In this document: positions 1 to 6,433 of the stretch, in pieces
Layout of the letters: the number at the start of each line of letters is the position of its first letter
Numbering within the stretch: the first letter of the stretch is position 1
NCBI GenBank assembly: GCA_002339345.1
Contig: DDKM01000081.1
Coordinates: 25,243 to 40,413 of the forward strand
Reading direction: 5' to 3'
DNA: 15,171 bases
Origin: Firmicutes bacterium UBA2598
GTDB taxonomy: Bacteria > Bacillota > PH28-bin88
Notes under the pieces: generated by a model
The model's database searches: none
Told to the model about the DNA's origin: nothing
The model's input: only the letters and a program-made list of their open reading frames with translations
Program-made: the position numbers and the translations under genes

Positions 1-132
1 CTTTACCTGGCTGGCCAGTGGGTGGTGGGAGCCAGTGGGCCGGGCACCCTCTATTTCGGCCGCCATGTCGCCCAGTTGTTGTGCCACCGGGATGGATTGA
101 GGTTTACCGTAACCATTCCGGCGGACTGGTAG
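1..132 (+). CDS. C-terminal fragment of a phytoene-desaturase-like FAD-dependent oxidoreductase
   Basis: The first reading frame is open from base 1 to a TAG at 130-132 and encodes the last 43 residues of a protein whose start lies outside the window. The fragment opens with LYLAGQWVVGASGPGTLYF and continues with a GRHVAQLLC stretch. This resembles the C-terminal FAD-binding segment of CrtN/phytoene-dehydrogenase-like NAD(P)/FAD oxidoreductases, where an 'LY(L/M)AGQWV...G..P.....GR.....IC' pattern closes the Rossmann fold. The substrate cannot be judged from this tail; members act on carotenoids or other isoprenoids, or are uncharacterised redox enzymes. The gene converges on the carbonic-anhydrase-like gene, with 119 bp between the stops and no clear terminator hairpin. 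Confidence 0.6.
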   Translation, partial: LYLAGQWVVGASGPGTLYFGRHVAQLLCHRDGLRFTVTIPADW

Positions 133-251
133 GGGTGGCGTGAAAGATAGTACGGCTGCCCTTTGCTCTCCGTGGGGTATTACCAGCAAGCTGTTTGCGA
201 GGGCTATGACCACCTAAACCAAGTCTGGTCTGACTCCATGATCGCCAGTAC

Positions 252-785
252 TCAAGCCTGGTCCTGTTCCCCCCGGGCATATTCCGCCCGGTAGCGCTGG
301 GCCCGGTTTTTATAGGTCAGGTAAAGTTTCTGGAATTGGGCGATTTCCCCATCGGACAGTTCCCGTACCACCTTGGCGGGGGCGCCGACAGCCAGGCTGC
401 GGGGCGGAATGACTTTTCCGGGCGGAATCAAGGAACCGGCGGCCACCACCGCGTTTTCACCGATTTGTGCCCGGTCCAGGATGATGGTGCCCATGCCGAT
501 GGTGACACCATCACCAATCTGGCACCCGTGTAGTACACAGTTATGTCCGATGATCACGCGATTGCCGATGCGCATGGGTTCACCCGGATCACCGTGGAGG
601 GTGCTATTGTCCTGCACATTGGTGTCCTCGCCGATGATAATTTCGATGGAATCTCCCCGGATGACGGTGTTATACCAGACACTGGATCCTGCGCCGATTT
701 GCACCCGTCCAATGACATGGGCGCCAGGAGCGATAAACACATCCGGCGCCACCTTCGGCATTACGCCTTCTGCCCTTTGCAGCAT
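252..785 (-). CDS. Gamma-carbonic-anhydrase family protein (left-handed beta-helix)
   Basis: A 177-aa protein made almost entirely of hexapeptide repeats (for example VIGRVQIGAGSSVW, RIGNRVIIG and TIGMGTIILDRAQIGENAVVAAGS), the signature of a trimeric left-handed beta-helix. Three histidines in the usual places, H64 (TLHGD), H81 (IGHN) and H86 (LHGC), would bind the metal shared between subunits. The length matches the YrdA/PaaY/CaiE-like short gamma-CA group. These may hydrate CO2, act as thioesterases (PaaY), or have lost activity; the sequence does not decide this. The ATG at 785 is supported by GGGGAGG (plus-strand 794-800) eight bases upstream. It is transcribed away from the acyl-CoA cluster across a shared 294-bp region. 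A role in supplying bicarbonate to the neighbouring carboxylase is conceivable but is only inference. Confidence 0.88.
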   Translation of the reverse strand: MLQRAEGVMPKVAPDVFIAPGAHVIGRVQIGAGSSVWYNTVIRGDSIEIIIGEDTNVQDNSTLHGDPGEPMRIGNRVIIGHNCVLHGCQIGDGVTIGMGTIILDRAQIGENAVVAAGSLIPPGKVIPPRSLAVGAPAKVVRELSDGEIAQFQKLYLTYKNRAQRYRAEYARGEQDQA

Positions 786-941
786 GCGTTAATCCTCCCC
801 TCATAGATAGATGTCCTTTCTTTCGTGTTTACCACCGCAAATTCCTGCCAAAAACCACCTGGTGTTTACTATTATGAACAGAAAATTCCGCTTTTTTCCG
901 TGGAGACAAGGCCGGAGGGTTGGAAGCAAACATCAGTTTAC

Positions 942-961
942 ATGTCTATGAAAATAGACAT
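942..961. promoter_or_regulatory. Perfect 8-bp inverted repeat; likely activator (enhancer) site
   Basis: ATGTCTAT (942-949) and ATAGACAT (954-961) are perfect inverted repeats around the spacer GAAA. The dyad centre lies about 110 bp upstream of the start predicted from the sigma-54 promoter at 1036-1051, a normal distance for the dimeric site of a bacterial enhancer-binding protein. An RNA hairpin is less likely because the element lies upstream of the predicted transcript, and there is no T-run. The cognate activator is not encoded in this window. Activator-site status is inference from position and symmetry. Confidence 0.55.
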
Positions 962-1035
962 CAATTACCACCCCTTGTTCCCAGTTATGGTCCTAATACC
1001 CTTATCCGAAGAGTGTCAAAAATTTTAAAAAAGAT

Positions 1036-1051
1036 TGGCATCCATTTTGCA
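1036..1051 (+). promoter_or_regulatory. Sigma-54 (-24/-12) promoter
   Basis: TGGCATCCATTTTGCA matches the sigma-54 consensus TGGCAYRNNNNTTGCW, with the invariant GG (1037-1038) and GC (1049-1050) separated by exactly 10 bases. Transcription would start near 1062, giving an 18-base leader before the ATG at 1080, with AAGGAGG at 1067-1073 inside it. A TTG that could extend the reading frame upstream (1035) falls inside this promoter, which argues against the longer start. Sigma-54 promoters need an ATP-driven activator; the dyad at 942-961 is the candidate binding site. Confidence 0.78.
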
Positions 1052-1079
1052 ATGCAAAAACCCGGGAAGGAGGAGAAAA

Positions 1080-2609
1080 ATGGCAAGCCTTGATCAAGCA
1101 TTGATGGAAAAAAGGAAACGGGTGGTGCTGGGCGGGGCGCCCAAGTACCACGAGGCCAATGCCCGCCGGGGTAAGCTGTTCGCCCGGGAACGCATCAGGC
1201 TGTTGCTGGATGAGGGCGGTATGGTGGAGGATGCCTTTTGGGCCAATAACCAGAAGGAGGACCTGCCGGCAGACGGAGTGGTGACGGTAATCGGGCGCAT
1301 CCACGGGAGAACGGTATGTGTAATGGCCAACGATTCCACCGTCAAGGCCGGCTCCTGGGGATGGCGGACGGTGGAAAAGATCATCCGCCTCCAGGAAACA
1401 GCCATGGCCATGCAGGTGCCGATGATTTACCTGGTGGATTCTGCAGGCGCCAGGATTACCGATCAGGTGGAGATGTTTCCGGGACGCCGGGGAGCTGGCC
1501 GTATTTTCTACAATCAGGTGAAAATGTCCGGTATGGTGCCACAGGTGTGCCTGCTATTCGGGCCTTCCGCCGCCGGCGGAGCCTATATCCCCGCCTTTTG
1601 TGACGTCAACTTCATGGTTGATCAGAATGCCAGCATGTACCTGGGTTCCCCCCGGATGGCGGAAATGGTGATCGGGGAGAAGGTTACCTTGGAACAGATG
1701 GGCGGGGCCCGCATGCACTGCACCGTTTCCGGCCTGGGAGATCTGCTGTGTGCCACGGAGGAGGAGGCCATCGCCGCCTGCCGCAATTATCTTTCCTATT
1801 TCCCCCAGAACTACCGGGAAAGGGTGTCTCCGGTGGAGCCGGTTCCTCCTGCAAAGGGGCGGGAACTGGCAGACATTATCCCGCAGCTGGAGAGTATACC
1901 CTTTGATATGTATGAGGTAATCCACCGGTTGGTGGATGCCGGCAGCTGGTTTGAGATCAAGCGGCTGTTTGCACCGGAATTAATTACCGGGTTGGCACGG
2001 ATTGGCGGCCGGGCGGTGGGGGTACTGGCCAACCAGCCCAAAGTCAAGGGAGGTGTTCTGTTTGTCGATTCCGCCGACAAGGCCACCCGTTTCGTAAACC
2101 TATGCGATGCCTTTAACATCCCACTGTTGTTCCTGATGGATGTACCCGGCTTCATGGTGGGGACCCAGGTGGAACGGCAGGGGATTATCCGCCACGGGGC
2201 CAAGATGATCACTGCCATTTCCGAGGCCACGGTACCCAAAATTTCCGTGGTGATCCGGAAGGCCTACGGGGCCGGGCTGTATGCCATGTGCGGTCCTGCC
2301 TTCGAGCCGGACTGTTGCCTGGCCCTGCCCAGTGCCATGATTGCCGTTATGGGACCGGAGGCGGCGGTCAACGCGGTATACGAAAACCACATTCTGAACC
2401 TGCCGGAAGAAGAACGGCCAGCCTTTGTGGAGCAAAAACGGCGGGAGTACCAGGAGGATATCGATATCTATCGCCTGGCTGCGGAAATGGTGGTGGATCA
2501 CATCGTGCCTTCCCACCAGCTGAGGGAGGAGCTGGTGGAGCGGTTTGTCCTGTATGAAAGCAAAAAAAGGGTTTTCTCAGAGCGCAAACATCCTGTGTAT
2601 CCGGTGTAA
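1080..2609 (+). CDS. Acyl-CoA carboxylase carboxyltransferase (beta) subunit, 3-methylcrotonyl-CoA-carboxylase-like
   Basis: A 509-aa carboxyltransferase of the MCC-beta/PCC-beta/glutaconyl-CoA decarboxylase-alpha fold with both crotonase-like halves. The N-half has LVDSAGARI (118-126), FPGRRGAGRIFYNQ (133-146) and the oxyanion turn SAAGGAYIPA (163-172). The C-half has DVPGFMVG (354-361) and KAYGAGLYAMCGPAFEP (394-410). The FPG...GRIFYNQ...MS and GAG.Y.MCG patterns are closer to MCC and geranyl-CoA carboxylase than to propionyl-CoA carboxylase. It would transfer a carboxyl group from biotin to the acyl-CoA; with its neighbours the likely product is 3-methylglutaconyl-CoA or a longer homolog. 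No biotin carboxylase or biotin carrier gene lies in the window, so the partner must be elsewhere. ATG 1080 is chosen because AAGGAGG (1067-1073) precedes it. It is the first gene after the sigma-54 promoter and ends 12 bp before the hydratase. Confidence 0.9.
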   Translation: MASLDQALMEKRKRVVLGGAPKYHEANARRGKLFARERIRLLLDEGGMVEDAFWANNQKEDLPADGVVTVIGRIHGRTVCVMANDSTVKAGSWGWRTVEKIIRLQETAMAMQVPMIYLVDSAGARITDQVEMFPGRRGAGRIFYNQVKMSGMVPQVCLLFGPSAAGGAYIPAFCDVNFMVDQNASMYLGSPRMAEMVIGEKVTLEQMGGARMHCTVSGLGDLLCATEEEAIAACRNYLSYFPQNYRERVSPVEPVPPAKGRELADIIPQLESIPFDMYEVIHRLVDAGSWFEIKRLFAPELITGLARIGGRAVGVLANQPKVKGGVLFVDSADKATRFVNLCDAFNIPLLFLMDVPGFMVGTQVERQGIIRHGAKMITAISEATVPKISVVIRKAYGAGLYAMCGPAFEPDCCLALPSAMIAVMGPEAAVNAVYENHILNLPEEERPAFVEQKRREYQEDIDIYRLAAEMVVDHIVPSHQLREELVERFVLYESKKRVFSERKHPVYPV

Positions 2610-2621
2610 GGAGGTGGGAGG

Positions 2622-3404
2622 ATGTCCTGGTCAACCATCCAGGTGGAAAAACATGGTCATACCGCCTGGATCACCCTGAACCGGCCGGAGGCCATGAATG
2701 CCATCAGCACCCAACTGGCCCGGGAGTTACTTGCTGCCCTGGCGATGGTGGAGGAGGACGGTGAGGTATGGGCCGCGGCCATAACCGGAGCCGGTGAGCG
2801 GGCCTTTTGTGCCGGGGCGGACCTGCGGGAGCGCAAGGACATGTCCAGGGAGCAAATGGTCCGGCAGCGCGCCCTGTTTGTTAAGATGTTCACAGCCATA
2901 TCCTTTTTTCCCAAACCCCTGGTGGCTGCGGTGAACGGTTATGCCCTGGCCGGGGGATTTGAGATTGCCCTGGGTTGTGATCTGGTGATCGCCTCGGAAA
3001 GGGCGGTTTTCGGTCTGACGGAGGTGGGTCTGGGGATCATCCCCGCCGGCGGAGGCACCCAGAACCTGCCCCGGATCATCGGCAAGGCCCGGGCTAAAGA
3101 ACTGATTTTTACCGCCCGGCGGTTGACCGCCCAGGAGGCCCTGGAGTGGGGCCTGGTCAGCCGGGTGGTGCCGGCGGACCAGCTTACCGCTGTAACCGGC
3201 CAACTGCTGGCGGACATGGTACAAAACGCACCCATCGCTTTGCAGCAGGCTAAGCGAGCCATCAACTACGGGCTGGAGATGGATCTGCACAGCGGGATTG
3301 CCCTGGAGGCGGAGTGCTATAACGTATGCCTAACCACCGAGGACCGGGACGAGGGCTTGCGGGCCTTTAATGAAAAGCGGCGGCCCCAGTACAAGGGCCG
3401 TTAG
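2622..3404 (+). CDS. Enoyl-CoA hydratase, AUH-like (probable 3-methylglutaconyl-CoA hydratase)
   Basis: A 260-aa crotonase-fold protein of full family length. FCAGADL (62-68) and the NGYALAGGFEIALGCD block (105-120) form the oxyanion hole. Both hydratase acids are present: E114 in GGFE and E134 in TEVGLGIIPAGGGTQ. Several stretches closely recall human AUH, the 3-methylglutaconyl-CoA hydratase: the FCAGADL(K/R)ER start, AKELIF.AR, the AIN.G.E.DL..G.A.E..CY segment and the EKR.P.YKG ending. The expected reaction is hydration of 3-methylglutaconyl-CoA to HMG-CoA, matching the carboxyltransferase before it and the lyase after it. The start at 2622 has AAGGAGGTG (2607-2615) overlapping the previous stop, which suggests translational coupling. 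Another branched enoyl-CoA could be the true substrate. Confidence 0.9.
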   Translation: MSWSTIQVEKHGHTAWITLNRPEAMNAISTQLARELLAALAMVEEDGEVWAAAITGAGERAFCAGADLRERKDMSREQMVRQRALFVKMFTAISFFPKPLVAAVNGYALAGGFEIALGCDLVIASERAVFGLTEVGLGIIPAGGGTQNLPRIIGKARAKELIFTARRLTAQEALEWGLVSRVVPADQLTAVTGQLLADMVQNAPIALQQAKRAINYGLEMDLHSGIALEAECYNVCLTTEDRDEGLRAFNEKRRPQYKGR

Positions 3405-3451
3405 CCGTCAAAATTGTCACACCATCAGACCAGATAAAGGGGGTTAGTGTG

Positions 3452-4474
3452 ATGTGCGATTTCAGGTTATCCCAGGTGGAACTGCCGAAGCGGGTGATCT
3501 TCGGTGAATGCTGGGCCAGGGATGGTTTACAGAATGAGCGGACCATCATTCCCACCGAGGACAAAATCAGGATGATCAACAGGTTTCAGGCCCTCGGTTT
3601 TAAAAAGATAGAGGTCACCAGTTTTGCCCATCCCAAATACCTTCCCCAGTTTGCCGATGCCGAAGAGGTGCTGAAAGGCATTGACCGTCTGCCGGGGGTG
3701 GAGTTTCGCGCCATCGTGACCACCAAACGGGGGATGGAACGGGCCATTGCCGCCAAGGAAGCCGGTTACGGGGTGCATGAAATCGCCATGGTGCTGTCCG
3801 CCAGCGAGGCCTACAACCTGTCCAATGTACGGATGACCCAAAAGGAAAACATGGTCCTGCTGGAGGAGCTGGCCCAAATGGCCAGGGACAGCGGTCACCA
3901 TATCCTGGGCTGGGTGTTGACCTCCTTTGGCTGTCCCATTATGGGGGATGTGCCCCTGGAGCAGGTGATCCGTTTAGGCAACTGGTGGAAAAAGGAACTG
4001 GGGGCCAAATACATCGGTTTTGGTGACACCACCGGGATGTGCAACCCCAAACAGGCGGCGTATTTCTACGAGTATATCAAGGATCATGAATTTACGCCGG
4101 AGGAAGTGATCGTTCATTTCCACGACACCCGGGGCACCGGGGTGGCCAACAGCCTGATGGGCCTGATGGCTGGGATGATTTATTTTGACGGGTCCCTGGG
4201 GGCCATCGGGGGCCAGCCGGCCACCGGGGCGGACCTTTACCATCTGGGTTATGCCGGCAATACCTGCACCGAGGATCTGGTGTTGATGTTCGAAGAAATG
4301 GGAGTGGAAACCGGCATTGACATCTGGGGTCTATGTGAGGCGGGTTTTGAGGCGGAAAGGATTATCGGCCGGCAACTCAGGGCCAATGTGATCAGGTGCG
4401 GCCCGGTGCTGCACCATCCCCACGAATTGCCGGATAATTCCCTGCATATGAAGGGAGTTCCCAAGGTCAGGTAG
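3452..4474 (+). CDS. HMG-CoA lyase family protein with altered catalytic loop
   Basis: A 340-aa TIM-barrel aldol lyase of the DRE-TIM/HMG-CoA lyase family. ARDGLQNER (22-30) carries the metal-binding Asp24 and catalytic Arg23, EVTSF (54-58) follows, GDTTGMCNP (191-199) is conserved, and HFHDT (222-226) supplies the two metal histidines. N270 in AGNTCTED matches the conserved loop Asn. In characterised HMG-CoA lyases the mobile loop reads GGCPY with an essential Cys; here it reads GGQPA, with Gln255 in that place. The protein is about 40 residues longer than typical bacterial enzymes, partly through a C-terminal tail with HHPHELPDN. Context points to cleavage of HMG-CoA to acetyl-CoA and acetoacetate, but the Gln leaves room for another 3-hydroxy-3-methylacyl-CoA such as citramalyl-CoA. 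A GTG at 3449 is an alternative start; AAAGGGGG (3436-3443) serves either. Confidence 0.82.
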   Translation: MCDFRLSQVELPKRVIFGECWARDGLQNERTIIPTEDKIRMINRFQALGFKKIEVTSFAHPKYLPQFADAEEVLKGIDRLPGVEFRAIVTTKRGMERAIAAKEAGYGVHEIAMVLSASEAYNLSNVRMTQKENMVLLEELAQMARDSGHHILGWVLTSFGCPIMGDVPLEQVIRLGNWWKKELGAKYIGFGDTTGMCNPKQAAYFYEYIKDHEFTPEEVIVHFHDTRGTGVANSLMGLMAGMIYFDGSLGAIGGQPATGADLYHLGYAGNTCTEDLVLMFEEMGVETGIDIWGLCEAGFEAERIIGRQLRANVIRCGPVLHHPHELPDNSLHMKGVPKVR

Positions 4475-4536
4475 AAAATAAAGGCACAGGGGTATGGTGT
4501 TCTGCCCAGAAATTTAAAAGGGAAGGGGCTGGTAGG

Positions 4537-5529
4537 ATGGCCAGTGATACCATCGGTATTTACGGTTTGTTCACCGATCCGGATGTGGACAAAGCCCGGG
4601 AACATTTCCGAGCCAAATCCCGCAAAATGGTCAATAAGGTCACCACCGTGCGGGAGGCTGTGGAACGGCTGGTGCAGGACGGTGACTACATCGCGGTGGG
4701 CGGTTTTGGCACCAATCGCATTCCCACAGCGGTGCTGCACGAGATTGTCCGTCAGCATAAGAAAAACCTTGGGCTTTCCGGGCATACCGCCACCCACGAC
4801 TGCCAGATCCTGGCGGCGGGGGACTGTATGGACAGGTGCGATGTGGCCTATGTGGTGGGGTTGGAGGCCAGGGGCCTGTCCAAAATCTCCCGCCAGGCCT
4901 TCGAAACAGGCAAGGTCAAGGCGGTGGAGTGGACCAATGCGGCCCTGGCGTGGCGGTACAAGGCTGCGGCCATGGGCGTACCCTTTGTCCCGGCCCGGTC
5001 CATGCTGGGTACGGATACCGCTACATATAGTGCCCTGAAAACGGTGGACTGCCCCTATACGGGGGTAAAACTGGCGGCCCTGCCCGCCCTGTTTCCCGAT
5101 GTGGGTATTATCCACGTCCACCGGGCGGATGTGTACGGCAACTGCCAAATTGACGGTATCATGGTTTCTGACTACGACATGGCCAGGGCGGCCAAACGCC
5201 TGATCATCACCACCGAGCGGTTGGTGCCCCATGATAACATCCGGCAGCAGCCGGACCGTACCGTCATCCCCTATTACTGTGTGGATGCCGTCATCGAGGT
5301 GCCCTATGGCAGCTATCCCGGCAATATGCCCTATGAATACTTTTCCGATGAGGAACACCTCAAGGAGTGGCTGGCTGCAGAACGGAACGAGGCGGACCTT
5401 CGTGCCTTTATGGCAAAGTATATCTACGGCGTCCGTGACTTTAACCAGTACCTGGAATTGTGTGGCGGCCTGGAGCGGATGCAAAAATTACGCAACCAGG
5501 AATTCCTGTTGAACGGCCAGGGCCGATAA
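4537..5529 (+). CDS. Glutaconate-CoA-transferase-like subunit A
   Basis: A 330-aa protein of the class I CoA-transferase family, alpha-type. The N-terminal half has DGDYIAVGGFGTNRIP (48-63), the glycine loop that contacts CoA. Further along, AAMGVPFVPARSMLGTD (144-160), VGIIHVHRADVYGN (189-202) and a C-terminal VDAVIEVPYGSYPGNMP (249-265) closely follow Acidaminococcus GctA as I remember it. Length is close to GctA (about 320 aa), with roughly 15 extra residues at the N-terminus. It should pair with the next gene, 15 bp downstream, to form an alpha2-beta2 transferase. The acid acceptor may be isovalerate or a similar branched acid, acetoacetate, or a dicarboxylate; specificity is not readable. 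The start has AAGGGG (4523-4528) and GGTAGG right before the ATG. Confidence 0.85.
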   Translation: MASDTIGIYGLFTDPDVDKAREHFRAKSRKMVNKVTTVREAVERLVQDGDYIAVGGFGTNRIPTAVLHEIVRQHKKNLGLSGHTATHDCQILAAGDCMDRCDVAYVVGLEARGLSKISRQAFETGKVKAVEWTNAALAWRYKAAAMGVPFVPARSMLGTDTATYSALKTVDCPYTGVKLAALPALFPDVGIIHVHRADVYGNCQIDGIMVSDYDMARAAKRLIITTERLVPHDNIRQQPDRTVIPYYCVDAVIEVPYGSYPGNMPYEYFSDEEHLKEWLAAERNEADLRAFMAKYIYGVRDFNQYLELCGGLERMQKLRNQEFLLNGQGR

Positions 5530-5544
5530 AAGGGGGGCGGACAC

Positions 5545-6330
5545 ATGAGCGGCGAAGTCTCATACAATAGCATGGAACTGATGATCTGCCTGGCGGCCAG
5601 GAATCTGGAGGATGAAAGAACGGTGGTGGTAGGCACCGGCGCCCCGTGCGCAGCGGCCATGCTGGCCCAGAAAACCAGGTCACCCAACCTGGTGATCCTG
5701 TTTGAAGCAGGCGGAATGGGTCCCCTGCTGCCCTCCATGCCCATTTCCGTGGGGGATTCCCGCACCTTTCACAGGGGACTGATGGCGGCCAGCATGCCGG
5801 AAATTATGGAGGCCTGCCAGCGGGGCATGGTGGATTATACCTTCCTGGGCGGGGCCCAGATTGACATGTACGGCAACCTGAACTCCACCCTCATCGGTAG
5901 TGACCACCAAAAACCCAAGGTGCGCATGCCGGGCAGCGGTGGTGCCAATGATTTGGCCTCCCTTTGCTGGCGCACCATGGTCATGACGGTGCATAACCCC
6001 CGGCGTTTTACCGCCAAGTGTGATTTTATCACCACACCGGGCTATCTGACCGGCCCGGGTGCCCGGGAGGCGGCTGGTTTGCCACCTGGTACCGGACCAT
6101 ACAAGGTGATTACCGACCTTTGCGTCATGGGCTATGACAAAGAAACCTGCCGTATGCAGGTGGAGAGCATCCACCCCGGGGTGACCAGGGAACAGATTCA
6201 GGCTGCCACCGGTTTTGAACTTCTTTGGGCGGACCATGTATTCGCCACCGATCCCCCTACCGTTGAGGAACTACGGATCCTGCGGGAACAGGTGGATCCC
6301 CTCCGCTATATTATCGGGCGGAGTGAGTAG
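5545..6330 (+). CDS. Glutaconate-CoA-transferase-like subunit B (catalytic)
   Basis: A 261-aa class I CoA-transferase beta subunit, close to the 266 aa of Acidaminococcus GctB. The segment LVILFEAGGMGP (49-60) puts a glutamate at residue 54, the position and context of the GctB catalytic Glu that forms the glutamyl-CoA thioester. The middle has FLGGAQIDMYGNLNST, KVRMPGSGGANDLAS and KCDFITTPGYLTGPG, all family-typical. The retained glutamate favours a true CoA-transferase over the related decarboxylase (AibAB) or ring-opening hydrolase (IpdAB), which are described as lacking it. The gene starts 15 bp after subunit A with a GGGGGG ribosome site. A 103-bp gap before the next gene has no obvious promoter or terminator. 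Confidence 0.87.
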   Translation: MSGEVSYNSMELMICLAARNLEDERTVVVGTGAPCAAAMLAQKTRSPNLVILFEAGGMGPLLPSMPISVGDSRTFHRGLMAASMPEIMEACQRGMVDYTFLGGAQIDMYGNLNSTLIGSDHQKPKVRMPGSGGANDLASLCWRTMVMTVHNPRRFTAKCDFITTPGYLTGPGAREAAGLPPGTGPYKVITDLCVMGYDKETCRMQVESIHPGVTREQIQAATGFELLWADHVFATDPPTVEELRILREQVDPLRYIIGRSE

Positions 6331-6433
6331 CTTGGCAACTCTGGCTGGCGCATGGGCCATCGGTCGGTGGGTGACCACGCCCAGGGGAGGGTGCTGGGGG
6401 TTATCTGTGGGTCTTAAAGGAGGTCAGGGGTAG

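Noticed and set aside
837..850. Second sigma-54-like element on the minus strand (TGGCAGGAATTTGC) facing the carbonic-anhydrase-like gene
   Set aside because: Only 9 bases separate GG and GC; sigma-54 promoters need 10, and a one-base change usually abolishes activity.
825..869. Direct repeat GTGTTTAC at 825-832 and 862-869
   Set aside because: Two 8-bp copies 37 bp apart are few and short; no third copy or symmetry. It may be chance, so it is not annotated.
825..1028. A 67-codon plus-strand open frame in the divergent intergenic region
   Set aside because: It has no ribosome site, unusual composition, and covers the activator dyad; it looks like non-coding DNA.
1035..1079. Fifteen extra N-terminal codons for the carboxyltransferase from TTG 1035
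   Set aside because: This stretch contains the sigma-54 promoter and the AAGGAGG ribosome site, so it should be upstream of translation. ATG 1080 gives the normal family N-terminus.
4249..5484. A 411-codon open frame on the minus strand, longer than the gene it overlaps
   Set aside because: It is antisense to the CoA-transferase subunit A gene and the end of the lyase gene, which both match known families along their length. The antisense product is rich in His, Gly and Pro with no recognisable domain, as expected from high-GC codon shadows.
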